Shown: piece by piece, positions 8,501-13,343 of the stretch
How the letters are laid out: every line of letters begins with the position of its first letter
Position numbering within the stretch: position 1 is the first letter of the stretch
NCBI GenBank assembly: GCA_964567295.1
Contig: CAZMLU010000043.1
Location: 1-13,647, forward strand
From: SLJK01 sp964567295
Lineage (GTDB): Bacteria > Bacillota > Dethiobacteria > DTU022 > UBA8154
Reading direction: 5' to 3'
DNA length: 13,647 nucleotides
The notes under the pieces: generated by a model
What the model was told of the DNA's origin: nothing
Database searches by the model: none
Seen by the model: only the letters and a program-made list of their open reading frames with translations
Program-made: the position numbers and the translations under genes

Positions 8501-9277
8501 GGGGTCGAAGAAAAGCGATTCAAAAAGATTACGGGCATTTTCCACGTTGAGGGGCTCACCAGGGCGAAGGCGCTTATAAACATCCAGCAGGCCCTCTTCC
8601 TTGGAATCGGTATGATCCTTTTCCAGGGTGTTCAAAATACGTATATCCTCACCAAACAGCTCCGTAATCTCCCCCGAAGTAGAATAACCGATAGCACGTA
8701 ACAGAACTGTGATGGGAATCTTCCTGGTGCGATCTACTTTTACCCATATAATATCATTAGCATCCGCTTCAAATTCCAGCCATGCACCCCGATTGGGAAT
8801 AATGGTGGCCGAAAAAAGCTGTTTTCCACTAACAATATTGCTATGGAAATATACCCCCGGTGAACGCACCAACTGGCTAACGATAACCCTTTCCGCACCG
8901 TTAATAATAAAGGTACCGTTCAGGGTCATCTTCGGAAAATCTCCCATGAACACTTCCTGTTCCTTTACTTCTCCGGTCTCACGGTTTACCAGCCTCACGC
9001 GAACCTTTAAAGGCACCGCATAAGTCGCATCTCGCTCCTTACAATCTTCCACGGAATATTTAGACTCTCCCATAGAGTAATCAATAAACTCCAGTACAAG
9101 ATTTTGAGTAAAATCTTTAATTGGAGAGATATCGTGGAAAACCTCGCGCAGACCTTCTTCAAGAAACCAGCGGTACGAACTTTTCTGCACTTCGACCAAG
9201 TCTGGAAGATCAAGGATTTCGTTGATTCGGGCATAAGTTCTACGTGTTCGCTTTCCCGATTCAATATCCTTAAACAT
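5534..9277 (-). CDS. rpoB: DNA-directed RNA polymerase subunit beta
   Basis: Beta (1247 aa from this start) forms the other half of the RNA polymerase cleft. The rifampicin-binding cluster [20 protein letters not shown] lies near residues 437-456, followed by [10 protein letters not shown]. It has the ordinary Firmicute sequence, with the positions equivalent to E. coli D516, H526 and S531 wild type, so it looks rifampicin sensitive. The motifs [35 protein letters not shown] and [10 protein letters not shown] are all present. After LGLDVKVL, where many Firmicute homologues nearly end, a further 112 residues (5537-5872) form an acidic tail with 44 Asp/Glu and about 8 basic residues. An upstream GTG (9289) abuts the GGGGGAG ribosome-binding sequence and is too close, so the ATG at 9277 (MFKDIES, spacing about 10) is chosen. 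It is transcribed from its own promoter and followed by rpoC. Confidence 0.98.
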   Translation of the reverse strand: [1247 protein letters not shown]

Positions 9278-9509
9278 AAAAAAACTCACTCCCCCGCATT
9301 TTTTTTTGCTTAACAGGGAATAAACATTTAAATGTCAGCTTTATTTGATTGAAAAATAAAGAAGAATGGTTGGAATGCATTAAAATAATGCCGCATTCTC
9401 TTATCTTTTCTACAAAAAGAGACACTTATGCATACAGAATTAATTGCGGCACATAAAAGGGGAAACAGCTGTTGTTTTATAATTTATTCTCCCGGGCACG
9501 TTTACGCAT
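9278..9509 (-). promoter_or_regulatory. Long palindrome-rich 5' leader of rpoB
   Basis: The predicted rpoB transcript has about 230 nt before the ATG, with no credible ORF. It contains a 10-bp palindrome AACAGCTGTT (9464-9473), a hairpin at 9373-9398 (GAAT, bulge GCG, GCATT, loop ATTTT, AATGC, ATTC) with 9 bp in total, and a perfect 12-bp palindrome ACATTTAAATGT (9324-9335). None has a U-tract that would make it an obvious terminator. The ribosome-binding site GGGGGAG ends about 10 nt before the ATG. I do not recognise a known leader family here; a regulatory role is inference from length and dyad symmetry. Confidence 0.45.
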
Positions 9510-9515
9510 TTTATA

Positions 9516-9544
9516 ATAATATCATATTGAAAGTATACAGTCAA
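9516..9544 (-). promoter_or_regulatory. Sigma-A-type promoter for rpoB-rpoC
   Basis: The minus strand reads TTGACT (-35, 9539-9544), a 17-nt spacer and TATTAT (-10, 9516-9521), each 5 of 6 to consensus. A TG one base before the -10 makes an extended -10. About 80 nt of A/T-rich DNA with A- and T-tracts lies upstream, resembling an UP element. Transcription would start near 9509, between the rplL-rpoB terminator and rpoB. Confidence 0.85.
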
Positions 9545-9625
9545 GATATTTATTTCCATTTTTCATGCCACAAAGATAAAAAAATAAAAATATGCCGAAA
9601 AATTTTTACCGTATTTGGAATAAAA

Positions 9626-9692
9626 GAATAAAAAAACGCTGCTTTCTCAATGGCGCAAAAAGTGCCCGTCGAAAAGCAGCGTTTTTTTATTC
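9626..9692. terminator. Large bidirectional hairpin between rplL and rpoB
   Basis: Two 20-nt arms, 9626-9645 and 9673-9692, are perfect inverted repeats with the core ACGCTGCTTT flanked by a run of seven A or T residues. On the minus strand the 3' arm ends in GTTTTTTTATTC, giving the U-tract for intrinsic termination of the rplL transcript 20 nt past the stop. Because the arms are symmetric the same holds on the plus strand. The 27-nt loop contains a second stem, GGCGC-AAAAA-GTGCC (9652-9666). It stands where many bacteria place the partial terminator that sets the ratio of ribosomal protein to RNA polymerase transcripts. Confidence 0.88.
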
Positions 9693-9711
9693 AAAACTGA
9701 TAACAGATGAT

Positions 9712-10098
9712 TTACTTAACTTCTATAGTGCCTCCTGCCTCTTCTATCTTGGTCTTAATGTTCTCCGCATCTTCTTTACTTACTTTTTCCTTGACGGGAT
9801 TGGGGAGCTCATCTACCAGAGCCTTAGCCTCTTTTAACCCCAGTCCGGTAAGCTCGCGGACGACCTTGATGACCTGTATTTTTTTCTCGCCGGCATCGGT
9901 AAGAACAACATCGAATTCGGTCTGCTCTTCCTCGGGAGCCTCTTCAGCAGCAGCGCCCCCAGCTCCGGGAGCTCCGACAGCCGCTACCGGGGCAGCGGCA
10001 CTAACACCAAACTCGTCCTCAAACGCTTTGATCAGCTCAGAGAGCTCCAAAACGGTCATTCCCTTAACTATTTCTAATACTTCTTCTACTTTAGACAT
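9712..10098 (-). CDS. rplL: 50S ribosomal protein L7/L12
   Basis: L7/L12 (128 aa) is the multi-copy stalk protein that recruits and activates the translational GTPases, including EF-Tu and EF-G. The N-terminal dimerisation and L10-binding helices are at residues 1-32, an Ala/Gly/Pro/Glu-rich flexible hinge at about 33-59, and the globular C-terminal domain at 60-128 with the factor-contacting segment IKVVRELTGLGLKEAKALVD (77-96). The hinge is slightly long and unusually Glu rich at its end (EEAPEEEQ), accounting for a length a few residues above the usual 120-126. The ATG at 10096-10098 has AGGAGG about 7 nt upstream. The gene follows rplJ by 50 nt and is followed by the large terminator. Confidence 0.98.
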   Translation of the reverse strand: MSKVEEVLEIVKGMTVLELSELIKAFEDEFGVSAAAPVAAVGAPGAGGAAAEEAPEEEQTEFDVVLTDAGEKKIQVIKVVRELTGLGLKEAKALVDELPNPVKEKVSKEDAENIKTKIEEAGGTIEVK

Positions 10099-10148
10099 TT
10101 TTAAACCTCCTCGGAATTATAAATATTATCATACTGTACTATCTTACA

Positions 10149-10676
10149 TCAGGCAGCATCATCTTTTTTATCCTTAACAGCCTGCAGCACATATGCCAGG
10201 TTGCGCAGGTTGCCCTGCAATACGTTCAACAAGCCTGAGATAGGTGACTGGAAGGAACCCAGAACCGTGGAAAGCAGGACATCTCTGGGCGGCAGATCGG
10301 CAAGGGCACGAAGATTCGATTCATCCAGGACCATTTGTTCCAGGACCCCGCCCTTGAGAGTCAACGCGTCATTTTTCTTGGCATATTTAACCAGTAACCG
10401 GAGGGGAACCACAGGATCATCATAGCCATAAGCAATAGCGATAGGACCCTCCATGTGCTTCTCCAGCTCGTCAAAGCCAGCCTGCCTGGCAGCAAAACGA
10501 GTCAATGTATTCTTGACAACTTTATACTTAATTCCTTCTTCTCTCAAGATGTTGCGAAGTTCGTTCATCTGTGCCACGGTAAGACCGCGATAATCAGTCA
10601 GCACTATTACTTTGGCACCTTCCAGGTCCTCCTTGATCCGCTGTACGATTTTTTCTTTATCCTGACGAATACCCAA
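10149..10676 (-). CDS. rplJ: 50S ribosomal protein L10
   Basis: L10 (175 aa) is the base of the ribosomal stalk: its N-terminal domain binds 23S rRNA next to L11 and its C-terminal helix carries L7/L12 dimers. The N-terminal segment KVIVLTDYRGLTVAQMNELR (about residues 22-41) and YKVVKNTL (51-58) are typical of the family, as is the GPIAIAYGYDDP segment (81-92). The start is TTG (10674-10676), supported by AGGAGG at about 8 nt spacing and by the alignment of the N-terminus; no in-frame ATG precedes the conserved region. It is preceded by the L10 leader and its attenuator, through which L10 bound to L7/L12 is expected to limit its own transcription, and is followed by rplL. Confidence 0.98.
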   Translation of the reverse strand: MGIRQDKEKIVQRIKEDLEGAKVIVLTDYRGLTVAQMNELRNILREEGIKYKVVKNTLTRFAARQAGFDELEKHMEGPIAIAYGYDDPVVPLRLLVKYAKKNDALTLKGGVLEQMVLDESNLRALADLPPRDVLLSTVLGSFQSPISGLLNVLQGNLRNLAYVLQAVKDKKDDAA

Positions 10677-10753
10677 AATTTACACCTCCTTCCCGAGCAC
10701 TTATAAAACAGAAAATAAAAACCTCTCCGCAGAGCAGAGAGGTTGGCAGGCAT
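10607..10753 (-). other. Possible upstream ORF through the L10 attenuator (speculative)
   Basis: An ATG at 10751-10753 preceded by AAGGAGG (10765-10771, spacing 11 nt) opens a 48-codon frame beginning MPANLSALRRGFYFLFYKCS. It runs through the attenuator hairpin and its U-tract and overlaps the first 70 nt of rplJ in a different frame, ending in TAA at 10607. The peptide resembles nothing I recognise. The purine-rich AAGGAGG may serve only RNA folding, so coding is doubtful. If translated, ribosomes would unfold the terminator and pass over the rplJ start. Confidence 0.15.
10711..10744 (-). terminator. Attenuator (intrinsic terminator) in the rplJ leader
   Basis: On the minus strand AACCTCTC and GAGAGGTT form a perfect 8-bp stem with a 9-nt loop, followed immediately by TTTATTTTC, so the U-tract is continuous with the stem. 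It ends about 35 nt before the rplJ start, upstream of the ribosome-binding site. Its position after the L10-binding domain fits transcription attenuation of rplJ-rplL, as known for B. subtilis. The ACCTC of its 5' arm can also pair with GAGGT in the L10-binding domain (10783-10787), a candidate antiterminator. Confidence 0.85.
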
Positions 10754-10780
10754 TAAAATATAAGCCTCCTTGAATCCCTC

Positions 10781-10838
10781 ATACCTCGGCAGGCGGGGGT
10801 AATCCCATTAAGCGGAAAGCACCTGCTGTCTGCGGTAT
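10781..10838 (-). ncRNA. L10 leader, L10-binding domain with kink-turn
   Basis: The minus-strand RNA between rplA and rplJ contains the conserved L10 leader core. AUACC (10834-10838) pairs with GGUAU (10781-10785), and GCAGGU pairs with GCCUGC farther in. Between the two helices one strand has a GCA bulge followed by GA (10829-10833) and the other has GA directly next to the outer stem (10786-10787). That is the layout of a canonical kink-turn: C-stem, 3-nt bulge, tandem G.A pairs. The L10-L12 complex binds this domain in other bacteria to favour the downstream terminator. The sequence ACAGCAGGTGC followed later by CCTGCCGAGGT matches my memory of the family consensus. Confidence 0.85.
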
Positions 10839-10884
10839 TACTATAAATCAGTTTCTTTAAAGCAGTTATTTTTGAAATCCCAAT

Positions 10885-11595
10885 TTAACCTGTTTTTGAA
10901 AGCGAGGCCGCCCGCTGAGGATTAACCTTAATACCGGGGCCCATAGTGGTGCTTATGTTTACGCTCCTGATGTATTGCCCCTTGGCAGCAGCAGGTTTCG
11001 CTTTCAAAATAACATCCATAACCGCAAAAAAGTTTTCTAAAAGCTTATCGGACGGGAAAGATGCTTTACCAAGTGGAAGGTGAACATTGGCGGCTTTATC
11101 AGTGCGATATTCCACCTTGCCGGCCTTGATCTCCTGAACAGCACGACCCACATCCGGGGTTACGGTTCCGGCCTTGGGGTTAGGCATGAGGCCCCTGGGA
11201 CCCAGGACACGGCCCAGCTTTCCTACTGCGCTCATCATATCGGGAGTCGCTACAGCCACATCAAAGTCCATCCATCCTCCCTGGACCTTTTCTACCAACT
11301 CTTCACTTCCTACTACATCTGCGCCAGCTTCTTCCCCTTCCTTAATCTTATCCCCCTTGGCAAAAACGACCACCCTGAGCTCTTTACCGGTGCCGTTTGG
11401 GAGAACTACAGAGCCCCGCAACTGTTGATCGGCGTGCTTTGGATTAACCCCCAACCTGACCGCAAGCTCAACAGTTTCGTCAAAAGAAGACTGGGCAATC
11501 TCACTGACTAGCTCTACCGCTTCGGAAGGGTCATAGAGCTGATCACGGTCCACCTTCTGCCTGGCTTCCAAATATCTCTTGCTGCGTTTTGGCAT
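10885..11595 (-). CDS. rplA: 50S ribosomal protein L1
   Basis: L1 (236 aa) binds 23S rRNA at the mobile L1 stalk, which guides deacylated tRNA through the E site; in some bacteria it also represses the rplK-rplA operon. The N-terminus MPKRSKRYLEARQKVDRDQL, the highly conserved segment starting GKLGRVLGPRGLMPNPKAG at residue 125, and the C-terminal NISTTMGPGIKVNP (about 214-227) together cover domain I, the domain II region and the return to domain I. The length is normal. The ATG at 11593-11595 has AAGGAGG with about 10 nt spacing. It lies 90 nt downstream of rplK, with a GC-rich hairpin in the gap, and is followed by the L10 leader. Confidence 0.98.
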   Translation of the reverse strand: MPKRSKRYLEARQKVDRDQLYDPSEAVELVSEIAQSSFDETVELAVRLGVNPKHADQQLRGSVVLPNGTGKELRVVVFAKGDKIKEGEEAGADVVGSEELVEKVQGGWMDFDVAVATPDMMSAVGKLGRVLGPRGLMPNPKAGTVTPDVGRAVQEIKAGKVEYRTDKAANVHLPLGKASFPSDKLLENFFAVMDVILKAKPAAAKGQYIRSVNISTTMGPGIKVNPQRAASLSKTG

Positions 11596-11666
11596 CTGCT
11601 AAGTACCTCCTTGTGGTGCAAACGAATTATTATTCTCCCACATTATCATTTTGATTTATCATCCCA

Positions 11667-11682
11667 GGGGGTTATCACCCCC
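11667..11682 (-). other. GC-rich hairpin in the rplK-rplA gap
   Basis: The minus strand reads GGGGGT-GATA-ACCCCC, a perfect 6-bp stem with a 4-nt loop, beginning 3 nt after the rplK stop. The bases after it (TGGGATGATAAATC) contain no U-tract, so it is not a standard terminator. A role in mRNA stability, RNA processing or L1 binding is possible but unproved. Confidence 0.5.
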
Positions 11683-11685
11683 GCC

Positions 11686-12111
11686 TTACTTCTCCACCAC
11701 AACACCCATGCTACGGGCAGTTCCTTCGATGATTTTAGTGGCCGCCTCCAGGTTATAAGCATTGAGGTCTTCCATCTTTTGTTGAGCTATCTCCTGCACC
11801 TTTTCCCTGCTGATGGTGGCAATTTTCTCTTTTTTAGGCTCACTGGAGCCCTTTCCTATTCCCAAGCTATCTTTCAACAGGACAGCAGCGGGAGGAGTTT
11901 TCGTAATAAAAGTGAAAGAACGGTCATCGTATACACTTATTTCGACAGGGATGATTAGGCCTCCATCCCCGGCTGTCTTTTCGTTAAAATCTTTACAGAA
12001 AGCCATAATATTAACCCCGTGCTGACCTAAAGCCGGGCCCACAGGGGGAGCAGGGGTTGCCTTACCCGCGGGAATCTGCAGCTTTATCATTCCAATAATC
12101 TTTTTAGCCAA
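11686..12111 (-). CDS. rplK: 50S ribosomal protein L11
   Basis: L11 (141 aa, exactly the common length) binds the GTPase-associated region of 23S rRNA and is the target of thiopeptides such as thiostrepton; it is also needed for RelA-type ribosome sensing. The N-terminal MAKKIIGMIKLQIPAGKATP and the proline-rich PAPPVGPALGQHGVNI (residues 20-35) are characteristic, with the prolines linked to thiopeptide action intact. The C-terminal RNA-binding domain includes GTARSMGV. An in-frame ATG at 12132 would add 7 residues, but those codons are the ribosome-binding site itself. The TTG at 12109-12111 gives the standard N-terminus and lies 8 nt after AGGAGG. The gene follows nusG by 29 nt and precedes rplA. 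Confidence 0.98.
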   Translation of the reverse strand: MAKKIIGMIKLQIPAGKATPAPPVGPALGQHGVNIMAFCKDFNEKTAGDGGLIIPVEISVYDDRSFTFITKTPPAAVLLKDSLGIGKGSSEPKKEKIATISREKVQEIAQQKMEDLNAYNLEAATKIIEGTARSMGVVVEK

Positions 12112-12140
12112 AACAGGCACCTCCTCTCTCATAAAACAAT

Positions 12141-12668
12141 CTAAAGCTTCTCTACCTGGTCAAAATTCAGTTCAACCGGAGTTTCACGCCCAAACATGGA
12201 TATGCTCAACTTCAGCTTAGCTCTTTCAGGGTTCATCTCTTCAATAGTTCCAATAAAGTTATTAAATGGTCCGCTGGTTACCCTTACCTGCTCCTTAACA
12301 TCAAATTGAACCCTGGGCCTGGCATCGTCCATCCCCATCTGCTTTAAAATATGATTGACCTCATCCTCAGATAAAGCGACCGGCTTCGAGCCGGGACCGA
12401 CGAAACCGGTTACCCCGGGTGTATTACGGACTACAAACCAGGAATCATCATCAACAACCATCTCCACCAGGACATAGCCCGGAAATACTTTGCGTAGGAT
12501 GGTTTTTCTTTGTCCGTTTTTCGTTTCGAATTGTTTTTCCATGGGAACCAGGACCCTGAAAATTCTATCCTGCATCTCCATAGATTCTACCCGCTTATCC
12601 AGGTTTGTTTTGACTTTGTTTTCATAACCAGCGTAGGTATGTATTACGTACCATCTTTTTTCGCTCAT
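12141..12668 (-). CDS. nusG: Transcription elongation/antitermination factor NusG
   Basis: NusG (175 aa) binds RNA polymerase through its NGN domain and other partners through its KOW domain; in Firmicutes it promotes pausing and supports coupling. The NGN domain begins KRWYVIHTYAGYENKV (residues 4-19) and contains FPGYVLVEM (62-70) and GVTGFVGPG (85-93). The KOW domain has VRVTSGPFNNFIGTIEEMN (128-146). A GTG at 12716 would add 16 unrelated residues (RRKSGG and so on) and has no ribosome-binding site upstream. The ATG at 12666-12668 gives the standard MSEKRWYVIHTY start but has no Shine-Dalgarno sequence within the usual distance. AGGAGG lies 39 nt upstream and a hairpin fills the gap (see 12670-12713). 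The gene lies between secE and rplK, the usual order. Confidence 0.97.
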   Translation of the reverse strand: MSEKRWYVIHTYAGYENKVKTNLDKRVESMEMQDRIFRVLVPMEKQFETKNGQRKTILRKVFPGYVLVEMVVDDDSWFVVRNTPGVTGFVGPGSKPVALSEDEVNHILKQMGMDDARPRVQFDVKEQVRVTSGPFNNFIGTIEEMNPERAKLKLSISMFGRETPVELNFDQVEKL

Positions 12669-12669
12669 A

Positions 12670-12713
12670 AAAACTGGAAGCTGTAAGTTCTGGTCGCCTC
12701 CACTTTTCCTCCT
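12670..12713 (-). promoter_or_regulatory. nusG initiation region: AGGAGG, hairpin, then ATG
   Basis: Reading the minus strand, AGGAGG (12708-12713) is followed at once by a stem: TGGAGGC (12696-12702) pairs with GCTTCCA (12675-12681) over 7 bp with one G.U, closing a 14-nt loop. After a G-G mismatch, AAAA (12704-12707) can pair with TTTT (12670-12673). The ATG begins 1 nt after the stem. The inner GGAGG is buried in the helix, while the outer AGGAGG stays free. With only the 7-bp stem folded, the effective distance from AGGAGG to ATG is about 11 nt. That a folded helix bridges the distance is inference. Confidence 0.5.
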
Positions 12714-12760
12714 CACCTGTATATAGCATTTAGCATATTCAAATCGTTAAGCAAAGCCTT

Positions 12761-12955
12761 TTACGTAATTAATAGTTGTAGAATGGCAGTAAGGCCGGTA
12801 TCCAGTATCCAAAAAAAGATGCCAACTATGAGGATAACAATCAGAACAATACCAGTAAAAACTGCCAACTCTCTTCTTGAGGGCCAGTTTACTTTTTTTA
12901 ATTCAATCTTGATATCATGCAAGAAACGCTGAAACCTGTTAACGTAGGAAGCCAT
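12761..12955 (-). CDS. secE: Preprotein translocase subunit SecE
   Basis: SecE (64 aa) is the small essential clamp subunit of the SecYEG protein-export channel in the cytoplasmic membrane. It is the short single-span form usual in Firmicutes: an amphipathic cytoplasmic helix (residues 1-19), the conserved ELKKVNWPSRREL (18-30) and one strongly hydrophobic transmembrane segment at about 31-50 (VFTGIVLIVILIVGIFFWIL), with a hydrophobic C-terminal end. The ATG at 12953-12955 has GGAAAGGGG about 4-8 nt upstream. It lies between rpmG and nusG as in most Firmicutes. Confidence 0.96.
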   Translation of the reverse strand: MASYVNRFQRFLHDIKIELKKVNWPSRRELAVFTGIVLIVILIVGIFFWILDTGLTAILQLLIT

Positions 12956-12994
12956 TGTTTCCCCTTTCCTTAACGCTATAGATTAAGACACACC

Positions 12995-13016
12995 TTACCA
13001 GTTTCTGGACCGGTAA
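12995..13016 (-). other. Hairpin in the rpmG-secE gap
   Basis: TTACCGGT and ACTGGTAA (minus strand) form a perfect 8-bp stem including one G.U, with a 6-nt loop CCAGAA. It sits in the 90-nt gap where many related genomes carry a tRNA-Trp gene. There is no tRNA here and no U-tract after the stem. It could be an RNA-processing or stability element. Confidence 0.45.
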
Positions 13017-13045
13017 TTACCCCGCATTAACCCTTCAAAAATTAA

Positions 13046-13195
13046 TTATTTTGTCTCTTTGTGCAACGTATGCCCGCTACAGGTGGGACAGAACTTTTTG
13101 AGTTCCAGCCGATCGGGAGTAGTCTTCTTGTTTTTCTTAGTAGAATAATTTCTTTCCTTGCACTCGGTACACGCCGCCGTTATTTTAACGCGCAT
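13046..13195 (-). CDS. rpmG: 50S ribosomal protein L33
   Basis: L33 (49 aa) is a small zinc-ribbon protein of the large subunit near the E site. The translation starts MRVKITAACTECKERNYST and ends FCPTCSGHTLHKETK. Two CxxC pairs (C9/C12 and C36/C39) show it is the zinc-binding form; many Firmicutes also keep a cysteine-free paralogue elsewhere, induced when zinc is scarce. The ATG at 13193-13195 follows AAAAAGGAG by about 8 nt. It is the first gene after the promoter at 13244-13272 and is followed by secE. Confidence 0.96.
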   Translation of the reverse strand: MRVKITAACTECKERNYSTKKNKKTTPDRLELKKFCPTCSGHTLHKETK

Positions 13196-13243
13196 TAGAC
13201 GCACTCCTTTTTGCTAAATGTTGTCATATATGTCACGAGATTC

Positions 13244-13272
13244 AATTTATCACAGTTCCTGCGGACTGTCAA
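13244..13272 (-). promoter_or_regulatory. Sigma-A-type promoter for the rpmG-secE-nusG-rplK-rplA unit
   Basis: The minus strand has a perfect TTGACA (-35, 13267-13272), a 17-nt spacer and TAAATT (-10, 13244-13249; 4 of 6). GATAAA shifted by 2 nt is an alternative but less well spaced -10. The start of transcription would fall near 13237, about 40 nt before the rpmG ATG. It lies downstream of the putative tuf terminator, so rpmG and following genes need not depend on tuf transcription. Confidence 0.75.
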
Positions 13273-13343
13273 CAGAAACAAATGACTTCAAGGGGCAAAA
13301 CCTTTCCACAAGTAGGTAGCATTGCTTCAACGCCAAATGCATC

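Noticed and set aside
9324..9335. 12-bp palindrome ACATTTAAATGT as a defined operator
   Set aside because: It is A/T rich, and such a palindrome can arise by chance in an A/T-rich leader. It does not match an operator I know, so it is kept only as part of the leader description.
9428..9837. Two plus-strand frames (9428-9631, 9592-9837) covering the rplL-rpoB gap
   Set aside because: They run through the rpoB promoter, the large terminator hairpin and the 3' end of rplL. They are low-complexity and have no Shine-Dalgarno sequences.
10841..10884. Possible promoter (TATAGT) upstream of the L10 leader
   Set aside because: TATAGT resembles a -10 but no acceptable -35 is found at 16-18 nt spacing, so a start here cannot be supported.
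12669..12716. GTG start giving NusG 16 extra N-terminal residues
   Set aside because: The extension does not resemble any NusG N-terminus, is just the purine-rich leader read in frame, and the GTG has no upstream ribosome-binding site.
12717..12760. Possible promoter and a repeated ATGCTA in the secE-nusG gap
   Set aside because: The two tandem ATGCTA copies are short, and no -35/-10 pair with correct spacing is present.
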